Source: an uncultured Oleispira sp.
GTDB taxonomy: Bacteria; Pseudomonadota; Gammaproteobacteria; Pseudomonadales; Oceanobacteraceae
DNA length: 64,000 bases
Assembly (NCBI GenBank): GCA_913019965.1
Contig: CAJVZR010000005.1
Location: forward strand, 1-64,000
Reading direction: 5' to 3'
The notes under the pieces were generated by a model. That model saw nothing but the letters and a program-made list of their open reading frames with translations, had not been told where the DNA came from and made no database searches. The position numbers were made by a program, and so were the translations under genes. This document shows, in pieces, positions 17,183-26,390 of the stretch (positions are counted from its first letter, which is position 1; each line of letters begins with the position of its first letter).

Positions 17183-17648
17183 AATAGGCTTCATTATTCG
17201 GCTCTCTTTTGGCAAGAGCATTTGAGCCGAGGTCTTTAGTAACCGTGGAGGCAATGGCTGGCATAGACGTTAGATTAACCATGCCTTGCTGCAACATTTT
17301 TCTTTTAGCGGCAATTTGCTGGCCTGAGTTAAACGGCCCTGCCGCGAGTAAATGCAACTGCTCCCCTTGCCACTCAACCCATAACCACTGGTAAGGAACA
17401 TGATGCAATAATAACCAGCGCTCTTTATTTGCGGCTTGGGTTTTATGCTTAACTAACGCCAGCTGTAAGGCCAATTGCTGAGGTTTATGTACAGGAAAAG
17501 CAAGGGCAAGATAAGAGATCGCGACTTTATCTTCAACCATGCGATAAGTCGTAAGCTCATCTTGGTATCTCGGCTGGCTGGAGCAAGCGATAAGCATTAA
17601 AGGCAGTAATAGATTTGAAGAAACTGTTATAAGAACATTGTTTTTCAT
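17175..17648 (-). CDS. Hypothetical lipoprotein, possibly SPOR-like
   Basis: This 157-residue product has a signal sequence ending in the lipobox MLIACSS. The segment WLWVEWQGEQLHLLAAGPFNSGQQIAAKRKMLQQ is faintly like a SPOR (peptidoglycan-binding) repeat, which typically has a V..GPF motif, but the match is weak. The ATG at 17648 is preferred over a GTG three codons upstream. It overlaps the convergent thioesterase by 8 bases. I do not recognise a family with confidence. Confidence 0.6.
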   Translation of the reverse strand: MKNNVLITVSSNLLLPLMLIACSSQPRYQDELTTYRMVEDKVAISYLALAFPVHKPQQLALQLALVKHKTQAANKERWLLLHHVPYQWLWVEWQGEQLHLLAAGPFNSGQQIAAKRKMLQQGMVNLTSMPAIASTVTKDLGSNALAKREPNNEAYSN

Positions 17649-17781
17649 ATCGTTCACATCAGGTCAGCAAGTTAATCCGCTTATGCATTTAGTTTTGTCC
17701 GAAGCGCTCTATTAGAGATGCTTTAGATAAAACCTTAAATGCAAAGCTTTAGCTTAACTATAGCTGTGATTTGAACGAGTT

Positions 17782-18447
17782 TTAGACTAATTTGATATGA
17801 TTTGTATCTGGCGCCTTAGGTATTTCTTTTTCTTTTTTATCAACCAATACCGCCCCTGGCTCTGCTACCGTAAATGCTGATAAATCCAACTCTAAATCAG
17901 CCACCGGTGCGGGACGATCAGGGTTCATATCTTCACCGACTTCAGCAATTGAAATATGATTAGTATCAGGTGCCGGTGGTGCTGCTTTTTCGACAGTTTC
18001 GATTTCAGCAAACGGAGAGACGACTTTTATTGCGCTGGTATCGATATCCGCATCAGGAATATTTCGGCGCTCATCGGGTTTTAATAAGTCACTCCCAGAG
18101 GGTAATACATCCCAGTTGCCTGCTGAATCTTTTACCTTGCTTGCCTCAGCGCTAGGGCTAGTCTCAGAAGCTTGTGTTACAGGAGCTACAGCGGCACTTT
18201 TCACAAGTTCGCCTTTAGCTGCCGTAATAATCGCTTTGGCACCCGCTTGCTTGAAAGCCTGTTGATACTTAGCAGCAGTGGTCTTATCCACCGCTTTTTT
18301 GATCGTATTAACTTTTCCAGAGAATAGCAGCGCTAATTTAGCATCATCGGCTTTAAAGATTTTCGCAATCGCAGCTTTCACCTTGGCCTCTTCAGCCCCG
18401 GGTAAAATTTCACCTCGGAAATAAATATCGTACCTTGGATCTGCCAT
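17782..18447 (-). CDS. Hypothetical protein with small N-terminal conserved domain
   Basis: This is a 221-residue cytoplasmic protein. The first ~70 residues (RYDIYFRGEILPGAEEAKVKAAIAKIFKADDAKLALLFSGKVNTIKKAVDKTTAAKYQQAFKQAGAKA) look like a compact, conserved alpha/beta domain found at the start of many gammaproteobacterial hypotheticals. The remainder is low-complexity and acidic, with two copies of APDTNHI (near residue 160 and at the C-terminus). The ATG at 18447 has GAGGG 8 bases upstream, which outranks a GTG at 18465. Function unknown. Confidence 0.65.
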   Translation of the reverse strand: MADPRYDIYFRGEILPGAEEAKVKAAIAKIFKADDAKLALLFSGKVNTIKKAVDKTTAAKYQQAFKQAGAKAIITAAKGELVKSAAVAPVTQASETSPSAEASKVKDSAGNWDVLPSGSDLLKPDERRNIPDADIDTSAIKVVSPFAEIETVEKAAPPAPDTNHISIAEVGEDMNPDRPAPVADLELDLSAFTVAEPGAVLVDKKEKEIPKAPDTNHIKLV

Positions 18448-18503
18448 CACTCTACCCTCAATCACTTAACTGTTTTTATTATAGCTCGACATGTTATCCC
18501 TTT

Positions 18504-19298
18504 TTAAGACTTTTTTCCTGCGCCTTCTGCGATGCGTTTCACAACTCGAGAAGCCGCAATAAAAGCAAAAGTCCCCGTTACCATTGTCGCCGAGCCAAAC
18601 CCTGATTCACAATCTAAGCGAGTACTGGAATCATCATTGGTTTTCATCCGACATACACTGCCATCCGCTTGAGGGTAGGTCATTTGCTCGGTGGAATAGA
18701 CACAAGGAATAGAATAGTAACGTTTGGCATTACGAGAGAAGCTGAAGTCTTTGCGTAAAATAGAGCGTACTTTTGAAATCAAAGGGTCGTGAGCGCACTT
18801 ATTCACATCGATTATTTTAATTTGCGTTGGATCTATCTGTCCGCCCGCTGCCCCCGTCACTACAATACGTATTTTATTGATATGACAATGAGCAATTAGT
18901 GCGGCCTTACTGTTTGCACTATCGATGCAGTCAATCACGTAGGAAAAGCCAGTATGAACCAGCTCGCGCATGTTTTTACTGGTGACATAATCCATTTGAC
19001 AGGTAATTTTACAATCAGGATTAATCGCCTTTAAACGCTCGGCCATGGCTTCGATCTTAAGCTTACCGGTATTACCATCCATGGCGGGTAGTTGACGATT
19101 AATATTGGTAATACAAAGATCATCCATATCAATCAGGGTAATCGCCCCAACTCCACTGCGGGCAATGGCTTCCGCCGCCCATGAGCCAACACCACCAATG
19201 CCAATAATACAGACGTGAGCATTACGTAGGCGCTCTAAACCTTCAACGCCATACAAACGGCCAATGCCACCAAAACGGTCAAGATAGTCATCAGACAT
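18504..19298 (-). CDS. tcdA: tRNA threonylcarbamoyladenosine dehydratase TcdA
   Basis: TcdA (CsdL) is an E1-like ATP-dependent enzyme that cyclises t6A to ct6A at position 37 of ANN-decoding tRNAs. The 264-residue protein shows the nucleotide-binding HVCIIGIGGVGSWAAEAIARSGVGAITLIDMDD (about residues 28-62), followed by NRQLPA, YVIDCIDS and a C-terminal CESGFGSATMVTGTFAF. In E. coli it works with the CsdA-CsdE sulfur system; no csd gene is nearby here, although sufS lies 6 kb away. Confidence 0.93.
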   Translation of the reverse strand: MSDDYLDRFGGIGRLYGVEGLERLRNAHVCIIGIGGVGSWAAEAIARSGVGAITLIDMDDLCITNINRQLPAMDGNTGKLKIEAMAERLKAINPDCKITCQMDYVTSKNMRELVHTGFSYVIDCIDSANSKAALIAHCHINKIRIVVTGAAGGQIDPTQIKIIDVNKCAHDPLISKVRSILRKDFSFSRNAKRYYSIPCVYSTEQMTYPQADGSVCRMKTNDDSSTRLDCESGFGSATMVTGTFAFIAASRVVKRIAEGAGKKS

Positions 19299-19389
19299 GA
19301 ATCTAAAAAGCCTCTAAGCAATTATTTCGATAAAAATTTAGCGAATTATACCTGAAGACTCATCGATATGAGGTAGAAAAGAACAAGTA

Positions 19390-20001
19390 CTACTTACTGG
19401 CAAGGATTCGCTTGCCCCAGCGAGAAATCTCAGCGATACGAGGAAGTGTAGGTTCTAAGCGATCAAAGCGAATGCCCAAGTTAGTTTGCTCACGTAAACT
19501 TGCCTGTCCCGTCAATCCTGCTTTCAATGCTTGTGTTGGCGGATGTTTACCGACCAAGCTCTGAACCATAGCATCTAAGAAATCATCGGAAATCAGAGCA
19601 AGTGTATGATAATTGATTTTAATATCAGCGCCGAACTCACTACGTTCGATAATCAAGGTATCCCCTTTTTTCAGTGGGCCCTGAACGATGTTAAAGAATT
19701 TTTGTAAGTCACCCTGCATTGCTTCGACTTTATCTGTGCCGTGCTCAACCGCAAAGGTTTCTAACCAAAGCGAACGAAATCGACGAGGGCTGAACTTTTT
19801 GGTCGCAATTTTAATTTCTAATCGCTGAGGCTTAGTTGATTGAGTATCATCAGCAATATCACTATAAAGAGCCATCAGCATCCAATCTTTGTTTAAGTTG
19901 CTGAATGCACCATAGCCCTGCAACTCAGCCTCAGCAGCATGACTAGACAGACTAATTGAAAAGGTTAAAGCGGTAATGAGTGATAATACTATGCGATACA
20001 T
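19390..20001 (-). CDS. Exported chalcone-isomerase-like protein
   Basis: This 203-residue protein has a signal peptide ending near SSHAAEAE. The body (FSNLNKDWMLMALYSD, FSPRRFRSLWLETFAVEHG, LKKGDTLIIERSEFGADIKINYHTLALISDDFLDAMVQSLVGKHPPTQALKAGLTG) resembles the bacterial chalcone-isomerase-fold family of periplasmic proteins of unknown role. The assignment is by pattern and is moderate. No operon partner is evident: 190 bases separate it from the Rrf2 gene upstream. Confidence 0.6.
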   Translation of the reverse strand: MYRIVLSLITALTFSISLSSHAAEAELQGYGAFSNLNKDWMLMALYSDIADDTQSTKPQRLEIKIATKKFSPRRFRSLWLETFAVEHGTDKVEAMQGDLQKFFNIVQGPLKKGDTLIIERSEFGADIKINYHTLALISDDFLDAMVQSLVGKHPPTQALKAGLTGQASLREQTNLGIRFDRLEPTLPRIAEISRWGKRILASK

Positions 20002-20193
20002 AATCGTCTCAAGGTTGGCGAATATGTGATGATAATGCGCTTAATGAGCAAGTGTTAATAGAACCTAGTTCTCATTATTTAAGCTGAAATGTTCGTTCTT
20101 AATATTTTTGTCGACTAGTGCACATTCATGAGTACATATCAGTCACACCCAACCAAATTGGAGTATCCAATTAACGAGTAATAATCGGTTAAA

Positions 20194-20661
20194 TTATAGG
20201 TTTACCAGCTGAATGCGTTGTAATTGATCAACGATTTGGTGATGAAGGGTATCCTGAACTTCAGGGTGACGAATGTCATCAAGAGTGATGTCTCGCAATA
20301 CTCTTAATAGAAGGTCATTGATTCCTGTCCAGTTACTGGATAATGAACACGATTCGGTAATTTCACACTGATTATCGTCAGCACTGCATTCCGTTAATGA
20401 AATCGGGCCTTCGAATGCCTGCACGACATCCAATACACTAATTTGAGCAGGTGCAACCGCAATACGATAACCCCCTTTTGAGCCACGTTGGGCGATGACA
20501 AGGCCCGCATCAACGATCGCCTTCATCACCTTGCGCACCGTCGGCACAGTGAGCCCCGTTGCTTGCGCAATATCATCGGTCGATTGCTTTACCGCACCCA
20601 CTAACGCCAGCTGGTTCAAGACCACCAAACCATAATCGGTTAACTTACCAATTCTTAACAT
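20194..20661 (-). CDS. Rrf2 family regulator of the suf operon
   Basis: This 155-residue Rrf2/IscR-type DNA-binding protein has a winged helix in the first 70 residues (GKLTDYGLVVLNQLALV, LTVPTVRKVMKAIVDAGLVIAQRGSKGGYRIA). Three cysteines in CSADDNQCEITESC (about residues 102-115) are spaced to hold an Fe-S cluster. It corresponds to the SUF-system regulator family found divergent from or upstream of sufB in many proteobacteria. The cluster state would report iron-sulfur supply and set suf expression. Inverted repeats in the shared intergenic region are likely binding sites. Confidence 0.9.
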   Translation of the reverse strand: MLRIGKLTDYGLVVLNQLALVGAVKQSTDDIAQATGLTVPTVRKVMKAIVDAGLVIAQRGSKGGYRIAVAPAQISVLDVVQAFEGPISLTECSADDNQCEITESCSLSSNWTGINDLLLRVLRDITLDDIRHPEVQDTLHHQIVDQLQRIQLVNL

Positions 20662-20833
20662 CTGATCAATTCACTCAACTTCATGCTTTTCATCCTATCA
20701 GAGTCTTTGGCTTAATTCTAAATACGTACTTTCCAGCCATCAAATAAGAGCCATTCTTATCTAGGGTAAAAGTATCAATTTTATTGGTCATAAACTGCCC
20801 ACTTTGATAGAATACGCGCCCATAATTCAGCAA

Positions 20834-20854
20834 TCAATACCAGTTTGGTATTGA
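20834..20854. promoter_or_regulatory. suf operator candidate 1
   Basis: A perfect inverted repeat, TCAATACC (20834-20841) and GGTATTGA (20847-20854), has a 5-base spacer. It lies immediately upstream of a TATAAT hexamer at 20856-20861, the probable -10 of the suf promoter, so a bound Rrf2 protein would cover the -35 region. Confidence 0.6.
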
Positions 20855-20855
20855 T

Positions 20856-20886
20856 TATAATACCCTACCAAATTAGTATGGTATTA
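20856..20886 (+). promoter_or_regulatory. suf -10 hexamer and operator candidate 2
   Basis: TATAAT (20856-20861) overlaps a second inverted repeat, TAATACC (20858-20864) and GGTATTA (20880-20886), with a 15-base spacer. It reuses the same ATACC/GGTAT half-sites as operator 1. Binding here would block the -10 and transcription start. Confidence 0.55.
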
Positions 20887-20907
20887 CAAACCAAGATTCC
20901 GGCCGGC

Positions 20908-20938
20908 CACTATTTATCAGCCCATTGAATAAATAGTG
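20908..20938 (+). promoter_or_regulatory. Stem-loop in the suf leader
   Basis: A 10-base perfect stem (CACTATTTAT at 20908-20917 and ATAAATAGTG at 20929-20938) has an 11-base loop. It would lie in the 5' untranslated part of the suf mRNA, 44 bases before the sufB start. No T run follows, so it is more likely a stabilising or regulatory structure than a terminator. Confidence 0.45.
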
Positions 20939-20982
20939 CCTCCCCATGGCCACAGATGACGTAAAGATGAGAGTCGTTCACT

Positions 20983-22425
20983 ATGACTGATAACGCAGAA
21001 ATCGATCGCCAGATAGGCAGAGAATACGAAGCGGGTTTTATTACCGATGTAGAATCTGAAACTCTAGCTCCGGGCTTAAACGAAGATACCGTCCGCTTTA
21101 TTTCCAAGAAAAAAGGCGAGCCTGAATGGTTATTGGAATGGCGCTTAAAAGCTTTTAACGCTTGGAAAGAAATGACTCCGCCAAACTGGGCGCAAGTTCA
21201 ACATCTTGATATCGACTTCCAAGACGTCTCTTATTATTCAGAACCTAAGAGTATGGAAGATCGTCCACAAAGTTTGGATGAAGTTGATCCTGAATTATTG
21301 GCGACCTATGAGAAGCTTGGCATTCCCGTGCATGAACAAGCTGCACTGGCGGGCGTTGCTGTTGACGTAGTTTTTGACTCTGTATCGTTAGGCACGACCT
21401 TTCGTGAAACTCTAGCGGAATCTGGCGTGATCTTTATGCCCATTTCAGAAGCGGTTCACGAACACCCTGAACTTGTTCAAAAATATATGGGCACCGTCGT
21501 TCCTCAAAAAGACAACTATTACGCTGCGCTTAACTCAGCGGTTTTCAGTGATGGTTCTTTTGTCTACATTCCTAAAGGTGTTCGCTGCCCAATGGAGCTG
21601 TCGACTTACTTTCGTATTAACGAAGAAAAAACCGGTCAGTTCGAACGTACGCTTATCATCGCCGACGAAGCTTCACACGTTAGTTATTTAGAAGGCTGTA
21701 CTGCACCGATGCGTGATGAGAATCAGCTTCACGCCGCGGTTGTTGAATTAGTTGCCCATGACGATGCAGAAATTAAGTACTCCACAGTACAAAACTGGTA
21801 CCCAGGGGATAGCGAAGGTAAAGGCGGCATCTACAACTTCGTAACCAAGCGTGCTGTTGCCCATACCAATGCCAAAGTATCTTGGACTCAAGTAGAAACA
21901 GGGTCTGCCATTACTTGGAAATACCCTAGCTGTATTCTTAAAGGCGATAACTCTGTGGGTGAATTCTACAGTGTTGCCTTAACGAATAATTTCCAAGAAG
22001 CCGATACCGGAACCAAGATGATTCACTTAGGTAAAAATACCAAGTCGACCATCATCACCAAAGGTATTTCAGCCGGTAAGAGCCAAAACTCTTATCGCGG
22101 CTTAGTTCGCATGGGCCCAGGTGCAAAAGGCGCGCGTAACTATACCCAGTGTGACTCACTATTAATTGGTGATAAATGTGGCGCCCATACTTTCCCCTAT
22201 ATCGAAAGTAAAAACCCAAGCGCTATAGTTGAGCACGAGGCGACAACGTCAAAAGTTTCTGACGAACAATTGTTCTTATGCCAGCAACGCGGCATCGATA
22301 CTGAAAAAGCCGTTTCTATGATTGTGAATGGGTTCTGTAAAGAAGTATTTAAAGAGCTGCCAATGGAATTCGCCGTTGAAGCAGGCAAGTTATTAGAAGT
22401 TTCGCTTGAAGGATCAGTAGGGTAA
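20983..22425 (+). CDS. sufB: Fe-S cluster assembly scaffold SufB
   Basis: SufB is the core scaffold of the SufBC2D complex on which Fe-S clusters are built. The 480-residue length is standard. Conserved parts include [23 protein letters not shown] near the N-terminus, [21 protein letters not shown], the CTAPM segment, [24 protein letters not shown], and the C-terminal [23 protein letters not shown] with conserved Glu and Cys ligands. It is the first gene of the operon. Its stop codon lies inside the stem of an unusual two-hairpin element that separates it from sufC. Confidence 0.97.
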   Translation: MTDNAEIDRQIGREYEAGFITDVESETLAPGLNEDTVRFISKKKGEPEWLLEWRLKAFNAWKEMTPPNWAQVQHLDIDFQDVSYYSEPKSMEDRPQSLDEVDPELLATYEKLGIPVHEQAALAGVAVDVVFDSVSLGTTFRETLAESGVIFMPISEAVHEHPELVQKYMGTVVPQKDNYYAALNSAVFSDGSFVYIPKGVRCPMELSTYFRINEEKTGQFERTLIIADEASHVSYLEGCTAPMRDENQLHAAVVELVAHDDAEIKYSTVQNWYPGDSEGKGGIYNFVTKRAVAHTNAKVSWTQVETGSAITWKYPSCILKGDNSVGEFYSVALTNNFQEADTGTKMIHLGKNTKSTIITKGISAGKSQNSYRGLVRMGPGAKGARNYTQCDSLLIGDKCGAHTFPYIESKNPSAIVEHEATTSKVSDEQLFLCQQRGIDTEKAVSMIVNGFCKEVFKELPMEFAVEAGKLLEVSLEGSVG

Positions 22426-22487
22426 TTCGGCAAGAGCTACAAAGCTTCGCTTTGTTTGCCGAATTACGACTGGCCATGGATGGCCAG
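22422..22487 (+). repeat. Two-hairpin 3'-end element, copy 1 (sufB-sufC gap)
   Basis: Hairpin 1 pairs GTAATTCGGCAA (22422-22433, including the sufB stop TAA) with TTGCCGAATTAC (22456-22467). An inner stem, ACAAAGC/GCTTTGT (22439-22445 and 22449-22455), continues it. After GA comes hairpin 2, CTGGCC-ATGGAT-GGCCAG (22470-22487). The same layout, with compensating changes, occurs at the end of nhaD (44183-44223). Lacking a T run, it may stabilise or process the mRNA between sufB and sufC. Confidence 0.75.
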
Positions 22488-22615
22488 GCAGCCGTACAGG
22501 GATGTGGTTTTATTATATCTATCTTGCGCTTTTTTTTCGCACTGTTATTACAAAAGATATAAACCATAAACGGCTACCACAAAACAGAATTTAAAAATTT
22601 TAGGAAAGTACCAAA

Positions 22616-23377
22616 ATGTTAACGATCAAAGATTTAAAAGCCAACGTTGAAGATAAAAACATTCTAAAAGGTTTGAACCTAGACATTAAGCCCGGGGAAA
22701 TTCACGCGATCATGGGCCCAAACGGTGCGGGTAAAAGTACCCTAGGTAATGTCCTTTCTGGCCGTGAAGGCTATGAAGTGACTGGAGGCACTGCAGAGCT
22801 AGAAGGTACTGATCTGTTAGACCTAGATCCAGAAGAACGTGCACGCCTAGGTTTGTTCTTAGCCTTTCAATACCCAGTAGAAATCCCAGGGGTTTCTAAC
22901 CTGGAATTTTTAAAAGCGTCTGTTGATTCTGTTCGCGCAGCACAAGGTAAAGACCCACTTGATTCTGTTAGCTTCCTAAAGCTTGCTCGCGCTAAATGTA
23001 AACTGGTAAACCTAGATCAAAGCTTCTTAAAGCGTGGAGTTAACGAAGGTTTCTCTGGTGGCGAAAAGAAGCGTAACGAAATCATGCAAATGATGTTGCT
23101 TGAGCCCAAAATCTGCATCCTAGATGAAACAGATTCAGGTCTCGATATCGATGCATTGCAAGTCGTTGCAGAAGGCGTCAATAGCTTGCGTGATCCAAAT
23201 AGAAGTTTCATCATCGTAACTCACTACCAGCGTCTATTAGACTACATTGTTCCTGATTACGTTCACGTCTTAGCCGATGGTAAAATTGTTAAATCCGGTG
23301 GCAAAGAATTAGCCCTAGAGCTAGAAGAAAAAGGTTATGGCTGGTTAGAAGACGCTGCTGAGAACGGAGCTGCCTAA
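22616..23377 (+). CDS. sufC: Fe-S cluster assembly ATPase SufC
   Basis: SufC is the ABC-type ATPase of the SufBCD scaffold complex. The 253-residue protein has Walker A GPNGAGKST (about residues 34-42), the signature FSGGEKKRNEIMQM, Walker B ICILDETDSGLDIDAL and the switch His in IIVTHYQRLLDYI. An AGGAAAG ribosome-binding sequence precedes the ATG. It lies 190 bases after sufB, unusually far for a suf operon, with the two-hairpin element in the gap. Its stop codon shares a base with the sufD start (TAATG). Confidence 0.97.
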   Translation: MLTIKDLKANVEDKNILKGLNLDIKPGEIHAIMGPNGAGKSTLGNVLSGREGYEVTGGTAELEGTDLLDLDPEERARLGLFLAFQYPVEIPGVSNLEFLKASVDSVRAAQGKDPLDSVSFLKLARAKCKLVNLDQSFLKRGVNEGFSGGEKKRNEIMQMMLLEPKICILDETDSGLDIDALQVVAEGVNSLRDPNRSFIIVTHYQRLLDYIVPDYVHVLADGKIVKSGGKELALELEEKGYGWLEDAAENGAA

Positions 23378-24693
23378 TGACTGATTTCCATAATGGCTTA
23401 TTAGCAGTTAATGATGAGGCGAACTCACCACTTTCAGCAGTCACAGCGTTAAATTCAAGCGGTGCAGATAGCTTCTTAGCACAAGAGATTCCTACACGTA
23501 AAACTGAAGCGTGGAAATATACGTCACTATTTAACCTGACGTCTAATGAAGAAGGTTATGGTCGCTTAGCTGAAACTCATGGCGCTGCTGGTCTTGATGG
23601 CCTGGCGACAATCCCTGCATTAGATGCTCAGCGCTTAGTCTTTGTTAATGGCCAGTACTCTAAAGAGCTTTCTTCTAATACAGAACATAAAAACGTTGTT
23701 CGTTTTAGCCAGGCAGACGATGCTCAAAAAAGTATTATCGCTGACAACTTAGGTTCTGCAATTGAACAAGAAAAACACGTTTTTGGCGCATTAAATAATG
23801 CCATTACCACTGACGGTGTTTTAGTCCATGTTGGCAAAAATGAGCAATTGAAAACCAACATTCAAATTACTCATATTACGACGCCTCAAGCGAAAGCCTT
23901 TACTGTGCCAGCTCGCTTGCTAATCGTTTTAGAAACGGGCGCCCAAGCGACTGTGGTTGAACACTTTGCTAGTACGGACGACGAGCAAAACTGTTTTGTA
24001 AATGCCATTACTGAAGCGAAAGTCGGTGCTAACGCCCGCTTGAATCATTATCGTTTACAGCTAATACAAGAGGGCAGCATTCAGATTGGTGGTGTGCACA
24101 TTGATCTCGATCGTGATGCTAACTATGACAGCTTTCAACTTGGCCTAGGGGCTAAGATTGTGCGTAACGATATCAATGTGAACCATAATGTGGGCGGAAG
24201 CCACTGTGAGTTAGTCGGTGTATATCTTCCACAGAATAAACAACTGATTGATTTCCACAGCAATATAGAACATAAGGTTGCTAACTGTACCACCAGTGAA
24301 GTATTCCGCGGCATCATGGCCGATAAATCAAAAGCGGTATTTAACGGCCGCATTCATATTCATCCCGATGCTCAAAAAACACTGGCTGAATTAAGTAATA
24401 AGAATTTATTACTGTCTAACGATGCAACGATTAATACCAAGCCAGAGCTAGAAATCTATGCTGACGATGTACGCTGTGCACACGGTGCAACGATTGCTCA
24501 ATTAGATGAGCAAGCACGTTTCTATTTACAGTCTCGCGGTATTAGTGCAGCAGAAGCCGACGTTATGCTGAGCTTTGGTTTTATTAATGAATTATTAGAA
24601 AACCTTGAACTTGATGCCATTCGTAATTTAATCCGCCCAATCCTAGCCCAGCGCTTTGGTCGTGACGAAGAATTAATGAAGCACATTGGTTAA
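23377..24693 (+). CDS. sufD: Fe-S cluster assembly protein SufD
   Basis: SufD is the SufB paralogue in the SufBC2D scaffold and helps bring iron to the nascent cluster. The 438-residue protein shows the N-terminal PTRKTEAWKYTSL motif, the beta-helix core, and the conserved C-terminal region DVRCAHGATIAQLDEQARFYLQSRGISAAEADVMLSFGFINELLE, including the conserved His. It is translationally coupled to sufC by a one-base overlap. Confidence 0.96.
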   Translation: MTDFHNGLLAVNDEANSPLSAVTALNSSGADSFLAQEIPTRKTEAWKYTSLFNLTSNEEGYGRLAETHGAAGLDGLATIPALDAQRLVFVNGQYSKELSSNTEHKNVVRFSQADDAQKSIIADNLGSAIEQEKHVFGALNNAITTDGVLVHVGKNEQLKTNIQITHITTPQAKAFTVPARLLIVLETGAQATVVEHFASTDDEQNCFVNAITEAKVGANARLNHYRLQLIQEGSIQIGGVHIDLDRDANYDSFQLGLGAKIVRNDINVNHNVGGSHCELVGVYLPQNKQLIDFHSNIEHKVANCTTSEVFRGIMADKSKAVFNGRIHIHPDAQKTLAELSNKNLLLSNDATINTKPELEIYADDVRCAHGATIAQLDEQARFYLQSRGISAAEADVMLSFGFINELLENLELDAIRNLIRPILAQRFGRDEELMKHIG

Positions 24694-24741
24694 TTGTCAC
24701 ATTAAAATAATTGGCGATACATTAAAGGTAGTGAGTTAAGT

Positions 24742-25974
24742 ATGAGCGATAGCAAAATCATGGACATCGAAAAAATTCGCGCTGACTTCCCGATATTACA
24801 TCAGGACGTTAATGGCAAACCATTAGTCTATTTAGACAACGGTGCCACCACGCAAAAACCCCAAGTGGTTATCGATGCCATTGCTAACTATTACCGCACC
24901 ACGAATTCAAACGTGCATCGCGGCGCTCATACATTAAGTGATCAAGCCACACAGATGTTTGAAGATGCTCGTATCACTTTGCAGAAGTTTCTCAATGCTG
25001 AAAAAAGTGAAGAGATCATCTGGACTCGCGGCACCACAGAGTCTATCAATCTAGTCGCACAAACTTGGGTTCGTTCTAATGTTAAAGCTGGCGATGAAAT
25101 CATTATCTCCGGCATGGAACACCACTCCAACATTGTTCCTTGGCAAATGGTATGCGAACAAACGGGCGCTACCTTAAAAGTTATTCCTGTATTAGAAGAT
25201 GGCTCGCTGGATTATGACGGTTATTTAAAGCTGCTCAGTGATAAAACTAAATTTGTTGCTGTAGTACATGTTTCCAATGCTTTGGGAACGTTAAATCCTG
25301 TAGAAGACATCATTCGTGAAGCCCACAAGGTCGGTGCTAAGACGCTAATCGACGGCGCCCAAGCCGTTGCCCATTGGGACATCGATGTACAAGCATTAGA
25401 TTGTGACTTCTACGCTTTCTCTGGTCATAAGCTGTTTGGACCGACAGGCTTAGGGGTGCTATACGGTAAAGAAGCATTATTAAATGCCATGCCTCCTTAT
25501 CAAGGTGGCGGCGAAATGATTTTGCATGTTAGTTTTGATAAAACTACCTACAACGTTTTGCCTTATAAGTTTGAAGCAGGTACACCGAATATTGCTGGCG
25601 CAATTGGCATGGCCGCAGCCATCGACTATTTAAATAGCCTCGATCGCATTGCTTTAGCTAAGCACGAAGATGCACTACTCGCTCGCGCAAATGAATTAGC
25701 AGCCCAAACAGATGGTCTGCGTTTAATTGGTACCAGTGATAATAAAGCCAGCGTCTTTAGCTTTTTAATTGAAGGTGCTCATCCACACGATGTCGGCACA
25801 TTATTAGATCAGCAAGGTATTGCCGTGCGTACGGGTCATCATTGCGCCATGCCCGTCATGGAGCAGTTTGAGATTCCAGGTACGGTACGAGCATCATTCA
25901 CCTTCTACAATACGCTAGAAGAAGTTGATGCCCTGTTTAAAGGAATTGAAAAAGTAAAAATGTTTTTACTCTAA
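24742..25974 (+). CDS. sufS: Cysteine desulfurase SufS
   Basis: SufS is a class-II, PLP-dependent cysteine desulfurase that takes sulfur from cysteine for Fe-S assembly. The 410-residue protein has the PLP lysine at residue 230 (FSGHKLFGPTG) and the catalytic cysteine at residue 368 (VRTGHHCAMPVM). Other signatures are YLDNGATTQKP and GMEHHSNIVPW. It usually receives help from SufE or SufU; neither is encoded in this operon. Confidence 0.97.
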   Translation: MSDSKIMDIEKIRADFPILHQDVNGKPLVYLDNGATTQKPQVVIDAIANYYRTTNSNVHRGAHTLSDQATQMFEDARITLQKFLNAEKSEEIIWTRGTTESINLVAQTWVRSNVKAGDEIIISGMEHHSNIVPWQMVCEQTGATLKVIPVLEDGSLDYDGYLKLLSDKTKFVAVVHVSNALGTLNPVEDIIREAHKVGAKTLIDGAQAVAHWDIDVQALDCDFYAFSGHKLFGPTGLGVLYGKEALLNAMPPYQGGGEMILHVSFDKTTYNVLPYKFEAGTPNIAGAIGMAAAIDYLNSLDRIALAKHEDALLARANELAAQTDGLRLIGTSDNKASVFSFLIEGAHPHDVGTLLDQQGIAVRTGHHCAMPVMEQFEIPGTVRASFTFYNTLEEVDALFKGIEKVKMFLL

Positions 25975-26008
25975 CGAGACATTAACCTTTTTAACTTAAG
26001 AGAAATTT

Positions 26009-26380
26009 ATGACAATTGAAACCTTTGATCCAAGTGCAGCAAATAATCAAGAAAGCCAGCAAGTCAGTATGACCGAAGCAGCCATGATTCATGTGCGTAA
26101 GCTATTAGCAAATTCTGACGCCATCGGCGTTCGTATTGGAGTGAAAAAAAGCGGCTGTTCAGGTTTCAAATACGACATCGAATTTGTGACGACCCCCCTC
26201 GATCACGATACCTGCTTTCAGGTTGCCGAAGATATCGCACTGTATGTTCCAACTGAATACTTAGCCATGGTTAAAGGCACAGAAGTCGACTATACGACGG
26301 AAGGCCTCAATAGCACCATCAAGTTTAATAATCCCAATGCCAAAGACCTTTGTGGTTGCGGCGAATCATTTTCAGTTTAG
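26009..26380 (+). CDS. sufA: A-type Fe-S carrier SufA/IscA-like
   Basis: This is a 123-residue A-type carrier that transfers assembled clusters to target enzymes. The three conserved cysteines are present: KKSGCSGFKYDIEF (about residue 50) and the C-terminal DLCGCGESF pair. A short N-terminal extension (about 20 residues, polar) precedes the core. It follows sufS by 34 bases and is 10 bases before sufT, so all belong to one transcript. Confidence 0.93.
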   Translation: MTIETFDPSAANNQESQQVSMTEAAMIHVRKLLANSDAIGVRIGVKKSGCSGFKYDIEFVTTPLDHDTCFQVAEDIALYVPTEYLAMVKGTEVDYTTEGLNSTIKFNNPNAKDLCGCGESFSV

Positions 26381-26390
26381 GAGCGATCTC

